Positions 9,348 through 16,189 of a stretch of 64,000 bases of DNA are shown here, one piece after another. Every line of letters begins with the position of its first letter. The stretch's first letter is position 1. Position numbers and translations under genes: made by a program. Under the pieces are notes generated by a model. The model ran no database searches. It worked only from the letters and a program-made list of their open reading frames with translations, and was not told the DNA's origin. Origin of the DNA: an uncultured Chloroflexota bacterium (GTDB lineage: Bacteria > Chloroflexota > Anaerolineae > Aggregatilineales > Phototrophicaceae); contig CALJKV010000081.1 of NCBI GenBank assembly GCA_937974245.1, positions 62,001-126,000 of the forward strand, given 5' to 3'.

Positions 9348-9842
9348 CTAGCTCTCGACAATCGTTACCGACACGAGCTTGTCGCCTTGTTCAATGGAGT
9401 CCACGACGGTTTGACCGCTGCCCATAACCTTCCCAAATACGGCGTGCTTGCCGTCCAGCCAGGGGGTTTCAACATGAGTGATGAAAAACTGCGACCCATT
9501 GGTGTTCGGCCCGGCATTCGCCATACTCAGGACGCCGGGGCCATCATGCTTGAGCTTGAGCGCTGACGGCTCGTCATTCCACTTGTAACCAGGGCCGCCG
9601 CGCCCGCTGCCTTCCGGGCAGCCACCCTGTACCATGAACGGCGGCTGCTTGATGACCCGGTGGAAGTTCAACCCATCATAGAAGCCATCACGTGCCAGAA
9701 ACACGAAGTTATTCACGGTAATCGGCGCTTCTTTCGTACGGAGCTGGATATCGAACTCACCACGACTGGTATTGAAGCGGGCTACATAGTTTCTGTTGGG
9801 ATCAATCTGCATCTCCGGAGGGCTACTATATTTTTTAGGCAT
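9348..9842 (-). CDS. Cyclophilin-type peptidyl-prolyl cis-trans isomerase
   Basis: A 164-residue single-domain cyclophilin without signal peptide, so cytoplasmic. Family motifs are complete: FHRVIKQPPFMVQGGCPEG (catalytic arginine in FHRV and the QGG loop), GVLSMANAGPNTNGSQFFIT and WLDGKHAVFGKV. It accelerates isomerisation of proline peptide bonds during protein folding. The start ATG at 9842 has AAGGAAGG at good spacing. It is a single gene with a shared downstream terminator. The N-terminal strand MQIDPNRNYVARFNTSRGEF is typical of stand-alone bacterial forms. Confidence 0.93.
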   Translation of the reverse strand: MPKKYSSPPEMQIDPNRNYVARFNTSRGEFDIQLRTKEAPITVNNFVFLARDGFYDGLNFHRVIKQPPFMVQGGCPEGSGRGGPGYKWNDEPSALKLKHDGPGVLSMANAGPNTNGSQFFITHVETPWLDGKHAVFGKVMGSGQTVVDSIEQGDKLVSVTIVES

Positions 9843-9945
9843 GAGACGCCTTCCTTTCGCTAAGTCAATTGTGTCACCAGTTTACCACAATCACACAATG
9901 CGTGCGGATCAGACATTTAGCCTATGTCTCCTGACTCAGACACTC

Positions 9946-11172
9946 TCAGTCGCCAGCCTCTATCCCTGCGGGGATAGCTTGCTGATCTGACAAGGTATCT
10001 ATCCCGCTGCGGACAATCTGCCACAACTCATAAGCAATTGGCAGCATTGAGATGAACCACAGTCCATAGGCTATACCGTGTAATGTTGCTTGAGAGTCGT
10101 GCAGGAAAATGCCGGCCCAGAGAAAAATCCCACCCAGGTGGACGGCTGCCAGGCTGAACCAATTCCCGCCCAGCGTCGGTACAGAATCGGGAAGGAAGAC
10201 ACGTCGGAAAAGCAGCGGAATTATCGCGTATCCAAACTGGAGTACCCAGCCGTAAATCAGAGCCTGCGGCGCGTTCTGCTCAATGCCTGCGCCAGGGAAT
10301 CCCGGCACTTCCAGGATAATGAGCGGAGCGACCAGGACCGGGGCAAGAATCCAGACGTAAGAGGTAATCAGGTGCAGCACCCCCGGTGTCCTCAGCTTAT
10401 GGTCGCCAATAAGCGGCTTGATGACATTCAGCAGCAACCAGATAGTCGCGCTCAGGTGCAGAATCAGTCCCGGCACAGAAAACAGGTTTGACTGGAACCA
10501 TGGCCCCAGCACCAGCCCCAGCGCACCGAAGGTCATCATCCAGAAGATGTGTGTAGTCGAATGTGGCCAAGCCAGAGAACGTCCGGTGAAACCCGGGTAC
10601 AGGTCAATCAGCAGGCCGGCGAACACCATTGACATGAATCCCCAATTATTCGCATGGATATGAACTTCAAGCGGCACTTTGATTTGCAGCGGCACGCCCC
10701 AACCCTGCCATAAGCCGGTGCCAACAATAATGCCCAGGAGCAGGTAAGCCAAACCCATAATGTAAAATTTTCGTCCGGCTTGCGGATCACCATCTACTCG
10801 TTTGGGGCGCAGTCTCCATAGCTGCACCATGAGCAAGGTAGCCGCAATAAAGATCAGCGTGCCGCCTGTAGTAATCAATGCGCCATTTACCATCGGAATC
10901 CCGATCAGCAGGATGAGCAGGCCCAGATTCAGTGTCAGCCAGATGTCCCACCGAACTTTGGGACGCGGCAACTTAGCCCGTGCCGTAACGATGATTGGCA
11001 AGATGCCAAAGGCCAGTTCAGTCAGCGCACCCAACGTGATGAAATGTACCCTCACCCAACGCAGACCGGCAAAGGTAGGCAGAAAGTCAAAACTGATGAG
11101 CGAGGCATCCAGCGCACCCAGGACGGCCAGCGCGATATATAGAAAAGTCACGAGAAAATAGGGATTGAGCAC
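9946..11172 (-). CDS. Polytopic membrane protein, NnrS / heme-copper oxidase subunit I-like
   Basis: A 408-residue protein with about twelve membrane helices. Histidines sit in helices in an arrangement like heme-copper oxidase subunit I and NnrS: VRVHFITLGA, LEVHIHANNWGFMSMVFAGL, AWPHSTTHIFWMM, LILHLSATIW and LHLITSYVW. NnrS proteins are heme- and copper-binding membrane proteins linked to nitric oxide metabolism; a link to that process here is inference. It is the last gene of a minus-strand operon with a DUF2892 membrane protein and a ferredoxin-cupin gene, divergent from a Crp/Fnr regulator, a context common for nitric oxide or low-oxygen responses. The start is a GTG with GAGGAGG five bases upstream. 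The exact subfamily is uncertain. Confidence 0.6.
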   Translation of the reverse strand: MLNPYFLVTFLYIALAVLGALDASLISFDFLPTFAGLRWVRVHFITLGALTELAFGILPIIVTARAKLPRPKVRWDIWLTLNLGLLILLIGIPMVNGALITTGGTLIFIAATLLMVQLWRLRPKRVDGDPQAGRKFYIMGLAYLLLGIIVGTGLWQGWGVPLQIKVPLEVHIHANNWGFMSMVFAGLLIDLYPGFTGRSLAWPHSTTHIFWMMTFGALGLVLGPWFQSNLFSVPGLILHLSATIWLLLNVIKPLIGDHKLRTPGVLHLITSYVWILAPVLVAPLIILEVPGFPGAGIEQNAPQALIYGWVLQFGYAIIPLLFRRVFLPDSVPTLGGNWFSLAAVHLGGIFLWAGIFLHDSQATLHGIAYGLWFISMLPIAYELWQIVRSGIDTLSDQQAIPAGIEAGD

Positions 11173-11227
11173 GAGTACCTCCTCTTATTGGTTAATGTAC
11201 TGAATCACAGAAGTCGGTGGTTGGGAC

Positions 11228-11473
11228 TTATGAGTTGTTTTGTTCATGAGTGAGCAGCTCGCGAGCTTTAGCCCCGCGAAACGGGTATCCCATCAGGACC
11301 CCAGCCAGGCAAAAATCAAATACCCCGCCGGCAATCGGCACAAGTGCGATGATCGCCACAACCGTGCCCAGCGTATCCTTGACGACAACTAAGCCCAGAG
11401 ACATCAGAGCGATCCCCGCGACAACGCGCATCATTCGCCCCCGGGTACTGGTCATAAATGTGATGAATATCAT
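11228..11473 (-). CDS. DUF2892 small inner-membrane protein
   Basis: An 81-residue protein with the YgaP-type DUF2892 pattern: a short basic N-terminus (TSTRGRMMRVVAGIAL), two membrane helices separated by a short turn, and the sequence GGVFDFCLAGVLMGYPFRGA near the end. In other proteins this domain is often fused to rhodanese domains; here it stands alone. AGGAG seven bases before the ATG supports the start. It lies in the same operon as the ferredoxin-cupin gene upstream (27 bp gap) and the NnrS-like gene downstream (55 bp gap). The domain is frequent in gene sets controlled by Fnr-type regulators; its molecular role is not known. Confidence 0.8.
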   Translation of the reverse strand: MIFITFMTSTRGRMMRVVAGIALMSLGLVVVKDTLGTVVAIIALVPIAGGVFDFCLAGVLMGYPFRGAKARELLTHEQNNS

Positions 11474-11500
11474 GTCATTTCTCCTGGTTATGCACTCAGT

Positions 11501-12046
11501 TCAGGCAATACGGGTGGCAAGAAAAACCAGGCGTGTCTCAGCTTCCACACCGCGTTTAGCGCCTTCCGGTGTGATGACTGTTGCTCCCGAACGAATGGGA
11601 TACCTTTCATCATCAACCGTCATCCACCCGGTTCCTTCGAGAAAGTGATACACTGCCAGCGCCTCAGGATGGGGCGGAATCTTCTGGCCCACATCAAGGC
11701 TGCCGATGATGACTTTCAGCTTTTCGCTCTCTGCCAATAGCTGCGGCTGCGGGCCTTCTGGTGAAAAAATAACCTTTTCCTGCCAGTTCGGGTAGAATAC
11801 AGGTTTCATTGAGTTCTCCTTCATAGAAATGAATATAATCTCAAAATATCGGCTGATGGCTTGCGCCGGGCAGGTGCGTTCACAATGTCCGGCATAGGTA
11901 CAAGCCTGAGGATTTGCGACCACAGCAACACCCTCTTTCATTGCCAGGGCATGGGTGGGGCATGTCTGGATACAAATCCCGCAGCCAGTGCAACGGTCTG
12001 GAATGATGATGGGCACAGGGTATTCGTCTTCCTGGTGTAGTGCCAT
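11501..12046 (-). CDS. Ferredoxin domain continuous in frame with a cupin domain
   Basis: A single 181-codon frame holds two domains. Residues 10-65 form a ferredoxin-like domain with one canonical 4Fe-4S motif, CTGCGICIQTCP, and a second, altered set (C49, C55, C59 in ACTYAGHCERTCP). Residues 80-181 are a small cupin with HPEALAVYHFLEGTGW. Between them, the bases AGGAGAACTC stand directly ahead of an ATG (11809) that begins MKPVFYPNWQ, the natural cupin start. Either the cupin is also translated on its own, or two former genes were joined by loss of the first stop codon. It is the first gene of the presumed nitric-oxide or redox operon, divergent from the Crp/Fnr gene. The product may carry electrons or sense a small molecule; the function is unknown. 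Confidence 0.65.
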   Translation of the reverse strand: MALHQEDEYPVPIIIPDRCTGCGICIQTCPTHALAMKEGVAVVANPQACTYAGHCERTCPAQAISRYFEIIFISMKENSMKPVFYPNWQEKVIFSPEGPQPQLLAESEKLKVIIGSLDVGQKIPPHPEALAVYHFLEGTGWMTVDDERYPIRSGATVITPEGAKRGVEAETRLVFLATRIA

Positions 12047-12105
12047 GCCTCTTTGCCTTCACCTTTGCTGCTATACTCAGCATAAGAGATGTATGGCAAG
12101 CGGTC

Positions 12106-12121
12106 TTCGACTTTTGTCGAA
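12106..12121. promoter_or_regulatory. Candidate Crp/Fnr-family operator TTCGAC-N4-GTCGAA
   Basis: A perfect inverted repeat, TTCGAC TTTT GTCGAA, lies between the divergent ferredoxin-cupin and Crp/Fnr genes. The 6-4-6 spacing is that of Fnr/Dnr-type sites, with two half-sites on one DNA face. It is a plausible autoregulatory and operon-controlling site for the adjacent regulator; this is inference from position and symmetry. Confidence 0.55.
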
Positions 12122-12204
12122 TTTGAGTTGCACCATCTTGTGGAACTTCTCCAGATTGGTTGGCTAGCAGAAGTTGGGCAGCAGAAACAAAGAGGAAAAT
12201 AGAT

Positions 12205-12912
12205 TTGAGCGATGAAGCAATCCATGCGCTAACAGCAGTTCCCTACTTCACCGGCGTCAATACAGCCCTCATACAGACCATTGCAAGGCACACCACCCGG
12301 CGGGAATACGATGCCGGTCAAGTGGTATTCCTGGAAGGTGAACCGGAGGTCGCAATCTATATCGTCCAGCAGGGCTGGCTAAAGGCTGCCAAAATATCAC
12401 CCGATGGTCGCGAACAGGTGCTGCATTTTCTTGGGCCGGGTGAAGTATTTAACGCCATAGGTGTTTTTGTTGAGGCCACCAACCCCGCCACCGTCATCGC
12501 ACTTGAGCCGGTGACAGTCTGGGTTATCGAGAAACATGTCATGTTGAAGCTGTTGGATGACTACCCGGAACTGGCTCGGGTTGTTATCCGGCGTCTGGCC
12601 GGGCGTGTTCAACAGCTTATTGCGATGGTGGAGGACTTATCGCTCCGCACAATTGAATCCCGCCTGGCTCGTTATCTGGTTGAACAATCCACAGCCGATC
12701 AGTTGCAGCGCCCCCGGTGGGCAACCCAGGCGGAGCTGGCAAATCGGCTCGGTACTGTCCCCGATGTACTCAACCGAGCGTTGCGGAGTCTGGCAAAAGA
12801 CCAACTAATCCGTGTGGAACGACATCAGATACAAATCCTTGATCTCAAAGGTTTAGAGACAAAAGCGGGGCTGGAAAATAGCAGTTCATTACCCTCGGCA
12901 AACGACAGCTGA
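12205..12912 (+). CDS. Crp/Fnr family transcriptional regulator
   Basis: A 235-residue regulator. The N-terminal cyclic-nucleotide-type beta-barrel has YDAGQVVFLEGEPEVAIYIV and GREQVLHFLGPGEVF; the long dimerisation helix follows at RRLAGRVQQLIAMVEDLSLR; the C-terminal winged helix has TQAELANRLGTVPDVLNRAL. There is no N-terminal cysteine cluster, so it does not bind a 4Fe-4S centre like classical FNR; it may sense heme-bound NO, CO or another ligand. The TTG at 12205 with AGAGGA eight bases upstream is preferred over a TTG at 12160, which has none. It is divergent from the ferredoxin-cupin operon with a palindromic site between, so it probably controls that operon. The gene for CbiM follows 86 bp later. 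Confidence 0.85.
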   Translation: MSDEAIHALTAVPYFTGVNTALIQTIARHTTRREYDAGQVVFLEGEPEVAIYIVQQGWLKAAKISPDGREQVLHFLGPGEVFNAIGVFVEATNPATVIALEPVTVWVIEKHVMLKLLDDYPELARVVIRRLAGRVQQLIAMVEDLSLRTIESRLARYLVEQSTADQLQRPRWATQAELANRLGTVPDVLNRALRSLAKDQLIRVERHQIQILDLKGLETKAGLENSSSLPSANDS

Positions 12913-12998
12913 TCACCATGGTTATAGCGAAACATACACCCCTCAGCTATAATCCTGGTGCTGTATATCTCGATTTGTAATGGAGGTGCAGGGTTATC

Positions 12999-13961
12999 AT
13001 GTTTGCATCGCATTTAGCCATGCACATCCCCGATGGTTTTCTGAGTGTTCCTGTCTCATTGTTTGGGTGGGCACTGGCAATTGGCCTGATCGCAATTGCC
13101 TTAGGGCAAACGAAAAAAGTGCTGGGGGAACGTCAGGTGCCTCTGATGGGGATTCTCGCAGCATTTATCTTTGCAGCTCAAATGATTAACTTCCCTGTCG
13201 CAGGAGGCACTTCCGGTCATTTAATCGGCGGGATGCTGGCAGCGATACTGCTGGGTCCCTGGGGCGCGGTACTGGTGATGACCAGTGTCGTCGCGTTGCA
13301 GGCGCTCTTGTTCCAGGATGGCGGCCTGCTGGTGCTGGGCTTCAATATTTTTAATATGGGCATTGTATCCGCATTTGTAGGATATGGTGTGTATAGCCTG
13401 TTGGGGAAAGTAACCGGTCATTCGCGGGCCGGTAACTTGTTCAATGCTGCGGTGGGTGCCTGGATGAGTGTTGAGGCGGCGGCGGTAGCAGTTACGCTGC
13501 AACTGGTCGTATCCGGGACATCGCCGTTGTCTGTTGCATTCCCAGCTATGGTCGGCGTTCATGCGTTGATCGGGTTTGGCGAAGCGCTTATCACGGTTGG
13601 GGCGCTGGCTTTCATTCAACAGGCTCGTCCCGACCTGGTAGGAAGACCAAACCAAATGGCAAAACGCGGCGCGGGATGGATCGCGGTTGGCCTGATAATT
13701 GCGTTGGTGATTGTCGGCTTCTCCCCATTGGCTGACCCAAATCCGGACGGACTGGAACGAGTCGCCGAAGATCAGGGATTTATTGATACAGCGCAAGGTC
13801 CTTCCTACGAGATTCTGCCGGATTATACTGTGCCATTTATCGAAGACTCGGCGCTAACAACGATTGCAGCCGGTGTGATTGGCGTACTGATTGTGGCCGG
13901 TGTCGGTTACGGCGTGGGGCGCTTGAACCGGCGCAGCAACCAGCAAATGGAGCAAGTGTAA
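12999..13961 (+). CDS. cbiM: Cobalt/nickel ECF transporter substrate-binding membrane protein with C-terminal PDGLE (CbiN-like) part
   Basis: A 320-residue membrane protein with the CbiM metal-binding start MHIPDGFL, about seven helices in the CbiM part, and a C-terminal extracytoplasmic loop with PNPDGLERVAEDQGF, the PDGLE domain that stands in for CbiN, closed by a last membrane helix. It captures Co2+ or Ni2+. In known structures the metal is bound by the amino terminus of the Met-His pair. Here that pair lies at residues 8-9 of the longest frame. A GGAGG fits the ATG at 12999, not the ATG at 13020 that would give Met-His exactly, so either 13020 is the real start or a short leader is removed. 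It starts the cbiMQO operon; a TATAAT at 12948 may be its promoter. Confidence 0.9.
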   Translation: MFASHLAMHIPDGFLSVPVSLFGWALAIGLIAIALGQTKKVLGERQVPLMGILAAFIFAAQMINFPVAGGTSGHLIGGMLAAILLGPWGAVLVMTSVVALQALLFQDGGLLVLGFNIFNMGIVSAFVGYGVYSLLGKVTGHSRAGNLFNAAVGAWMSVEAAAVAVTLQLVVSGTSPLSVAFPAMVGVHALIGFGEALITVGALAFIQQARPDLVGRPNQMAKRGAGWIAVGLIIALVIVGFSPLADPNPDGLERVAEDQGFIDTAQGPSYEILPDYTVPFIEDSALTTIAAGVIGVLIVAGVGYGVGRLNRRSNQQMEQV

Positions 13962-13966
13962 TCATC

Positions 13967-14758
13967 GTGGCGGGTGCTTTCCAGGAACGGTATCGCCCGG
14001 GTGACAGCCGGATTCACCGGCTCGACCCGCGCATCAAAACGGTGACGGCGCTGTTCCTCATCCTGGGTGTCGTCCTGACACCGGAACGCGCCTGGCCTGC
14101 CTACCCACTGATCTGGGCGTTGCTCGGCAGCATGGCGGAAATCAGCGGTATTCGGGCGTGGCGGTTGGGACGTATGGCTGCACTGGTACTGCCATTTACG
14201 CTGGCGGCGGTGGCGCTGCCCTTCACGATGCCAGGACGTACTGTTTTCGAAATACTCGGCCTGGCTGCCAGCGACACAGGATTGGCGCGACTATTTGCGG
14301 TTGTGCTAAAAAGCTGGCTTTCTGCCCAGTCGGCGCTGCTGCTGACCACGACGACGCCCTTTACGGACTTGCTGTGGGCTTTGAGCAGTCTGCGTGTCCC
14401 ACCAACCCTCGTCACCATTCTCGGTTTCACCTATCGTTATTTATATACCCTGAAGGAGGAAGCGGAACGCCTCATACGCGCTCGTGACTCGCGCAGCGGA
14501 ACGCTCCCCGGCAAGAAGTCAGGTGGGAGTTTGTGCTGGCGTGCACAAGTGGCCGGCGCGATGATTGGCAACCTGTTTATACGCAGCTATGAACGTAGTG
14601 AACGGGTCTATCTGGCGATGCGTGCACGCGGTTATACCGGAGAAATGAAGGGCTTCAGCCGTCCCGCGCCGACCCTGAATGTACTGCTCTCAGGTGCGCT
14701 GCCAGTATTGGTACTGGTATTGATTGAAGTCATGGCCGTGATTCTGTGGAGTAGTTGA
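13967..14758 (+). CDS. cbiQ: Cobalt/nickel ECF transporter transmembrane component CbiQ
   Basis: A 263-residue T component of an energy-coupling-factor transporter. It starts with the typical soluble leader (DSRIHRLDPRIKTVTAL), has about five membrane helices, and carries the coupling-helix motifs with the A-R-G signature: RLIRARDSR and VYLAMRARGYTGEMK. These helices contact the ATPase subunit and pass on its movement to CbiM. The start is a GTG at 13967, six bases after the cbiM stop, and the next gene follows with one base between, so the three are co-transcribed and probably translationally coupled. Confidence 0.92.
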   Translation: MAGAFQERYRPGDSRIHRLDPRIKTVTALFLILGVVLTPERAWPAYPLIWALLGSMAEISGIRAWRLGRMAALVLPFTLAAVALPFTMPGRTVFEILGLAASDTGLARLFAVVLKSWLSAQSALLLTTTTPFTDLLWALSSLRVPPTLVTILGFTYRYLYTLKEEAERLIRARDSRSGTLPGKKSGGSLCWRAQVAGAMIGNLFIRSYERSERVYLAMRARGYTGEMKGFSRPAPTLNVLLSGALPVLVLVLIEVMAVILWSS

Positions 14759-14759
14759 T

Positions 14760-15479
14760 TTGAGTCATCATACGATTGAGGTTGCCGACCTGTCGTTTGC
14801 TTACCCGGACGGCCATCAGGCATTGAACAAGGTCACGTTGGGTGTTGAACCCAATGAGAAAGCTGCGTTAGTCGGGCCGAATGGCAGCGGCAAATCTACC
14901 CTGCTGCTCCATCTGAACGGGGTGCTGCGCAGTCATGAAGGCAGCATTTGCGTGGGCGGACTGCCTCTAAACGATGACAACTTAGGACAGATTCGCGCCT
15001 GGGTGGGGTTAGTGTTCCAAAACCCGGATGATCAGCTTTTCTCACCTCGTGTTTACCAGGATGTGGCATTTGGGCCACTGCACATGGGATTGGATGAGAA
15101 AACCATTGAGGCGCGAGTAGCAGCAGCGCTGGAGGCAGTTGGCATGGGCGGATATGCTCAACGCACAAGCTATCATCTGAGCCTGGGCGAGAAAAAGCGC
15201 ATCGCTATCGCCAGTGTGCTGAGCATGGAGCCGAAAATTCTGGTGTTAGACGAACCTTCCGCTGGGTTAGACCCCCGTGCTCGGCGCAATCTCATTCGCC
15301 TGCTGCAAAGCCTCGAATATCAGACCATGCTCATCAGCACGCACGATATGCGGCTGGTGGCGGAACTGTGTTCTCGCACGATTGTGCTGGATAGTGGGCT
15401 GGTTGTGGCGAATGGCCCAACCGCAGATATTCTCTACGACGCAGCGCTGATGGAACAGCATGGTCTGGAAACTCCTTGA
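14760..15479 (+). CDS. cbiO: Cobalt/nickel ECF transporter ATP-binding protein CbiO
   Basis: A 239-residue ABC ATPase. Walker A is GPNGSGKST (39-47), the Q-loop is FQNPDDQLFSP, the signature is LSLGEKKRIAIA (serine-leucine-glycine-glutamate instead of the more usual LSGGQ; this variant is common in CbiO), and Walker B is ILVLDEPSAGLDP. It powers metal uptake by the CbiMQ membrane part. The TTG start at 14760 lies one base past the cbiQ stop; no ATG exists before the Walker A region. Only one ATPase gene is present, so a homodimer is expected. No cobalamin riboswitch precedes the operon. Confidence 0.92.
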   Translation: MSHHTIEVADLSFAYPDGHQALNKVTLGVEPNEKAALVGPNGSGKSTLLLHLNGVLRSHEGSICVGGLPLNDDNLGQIRAWVGLVFQNPDDQLFSPRVYQDVAFGPLHMGLDEKTIEARVAAALEAVGMGGYAQRTSYHLSLGEKKRIAIASVLSMEPKILVLDEPSAGLDPRARRNLIRLLQSLEYQTMLISTHDMRLVAELCSRTIVLDSGLVVANGPTADILYDAALMEQHGLETP

Positions 15480-15538
15480 ACGTAAAAGAAAACAGGTCTT
15501 TCTTGATGATGTTATCAGGCATATAAGGAGCAGTAAGC

Positions 15539-15919
15539 ATGTCTAAAATCGTGGTTCACACCGAGCAAGCGCCAGGGGCTGTAGGGCCGTATTCTCAGGC
15601 AATAATCGCCAACGGGATGGTGTTCACCGCCGGGCAGGTGCCGCTTATACCTGGCACAAAATCACTGGTCGAAGGCGGCATTCAAGAACAGACACGGCAG
15701 GCACTACAGAATGTGAAAGCTGTCCTGGAAGCCGCCGGGACAGGTCTGGAAAACGTGGTAAAAACCACCGTCTTTTTGAGCGATATGAACCACTTCACCG
15801 CAATGAACGAAGTGTACGCGACCTTCTTCCCACAGAACCCTCCGGCACGGTCAGCAGTGCAGGTAGCACGACTGCCATTGGATGCGCTGGTGGAAATTGA
15901 AACTATTGCGCTTTTGTAA
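15539..15919 (+). CDS. ridA: RidA family reactive intermediate deaminase
   Basis: A 126-residue protein of the RidA/YjgF family, which hydrolyses reactive enamine and imine intermediates released by pyridoxal-phosphate enzymes. Family features are complete: PGAVGPYSQAI, VFTAGQVPL, TRQALQNVKAVLEAAG, TTVFLSDM, and NPPARSAVQVARLPLDALVEIE with the arginine that holds the carboxylate and the terminal glutamate. AAGGAG lies before the ATG. It forms trimers in the cytoplasm in known relatives. It is 59 bp from cbiO and might be read from the same transcript, but no functional link is evident. Confidence 0.93.
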   Translation: MSKIVVHTEQAPGAVGPYSQAIIANGMVFTAGQVPLIPGTKSLVEGGIQEQTRQALQNVKAVLEAAGTGLENVVKTTVFLSDMNHFTAMNEVYATFFPQNPPARSAVQVARLPLDALVEIETIALL

Positions 15920-15949
15920 TTGCAATCGTTATGCAAGATGTGCTAAACT
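15920..15949 (+). promoter_or_regulatory. Candidate promoter of the structured element
   Basis: TTGCAA at 15920-15925 and TAAACT at 15944-15949 are 18 bp apart, with an extended TG one base before the -10 box. Transcription would start just ahead of the strong Shine-Dalgarno sequence and hairpins that follow. It starts directly at the end of ridA. Confidence 0.5.
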
Positions 15950-15957
15950 GTGCGCAT

Positions 15958-16125
15958 CGTCAGGTGAGTGAAAAGGAGGTGGTCAATTGGATAACAGTAT
16001 GGTGGGGGTGAAACCCTAGCACGTTACCACACCTCAGGGTAGTGAAACCTGTCTAGGTTCACTCCCACCCGCTACGAAGTAAGCAGGCGGCCATCGGTTT
16101 TCCGGTGGCCGTCTACGATTCTGGG
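15958..16125 (+). ncRNA. Structured RNA or leader element of unknown class, with a 10-codon ORF
   Basis: Between ridA and the EamA transporter lies a compact structured stretch. It opens with AAAAGGAGGTGGTC (15971), complementary over 13 nt to the usual 16S rRNA 3' tail. Three bases after it a TTG (15987) opens a 10-codon frame, MDNSMVGVKP, ending at 16019. The second half of this ORF (16001-16019) pairs with CTAGGTTCACTCCCACC at 16053-16069 to form a long imperfect stem. Inside its loop, CACCTC (16030-16035) is an exact complement of the Shine-Dalgarno GAGGTG. A second hairpin has two 12-nt arms (16086-16097 and 16102-16113) around TTTT. It may be a riboswitch-like leader for the transporter at 16190, a translation-coupled attenuator, or an independent small RNA. 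I do not recognise the class. Confidence 0.55.
15987..16019 (+). CDS. Possible 10-codon leader peptide MDNSMVGVKP
   Basis: TTG start, ten codons, TAG stop, preceded by the strongest Shine-Dalgarno sequence in the window at a spacing of about five bases. An internal ATG at 15999 would give a 6-residue product. Its coding sequence doubles as the 5' arm of a long hairpin, so ribosome movement over it would change the folding. Whether the peptide itself matters is unknown; it could instead be a ribosome landing site within a regulatory RNA. Confidence 0.35.
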   Translation: MDNSMVGVKP

Positions 16126-16189
16126 GACTTAGCTTCCAACTGGTTGTAATGATACAATTCCTCCACGATTGCAACAGAGAGGACATGCG

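Noticed and set aside
12913..12998. A cobalamin or nickel riboswitch ahead of cbiM
   Set aside because: Only 86 bp, and no B12 box or NiCo-type stems are visible.
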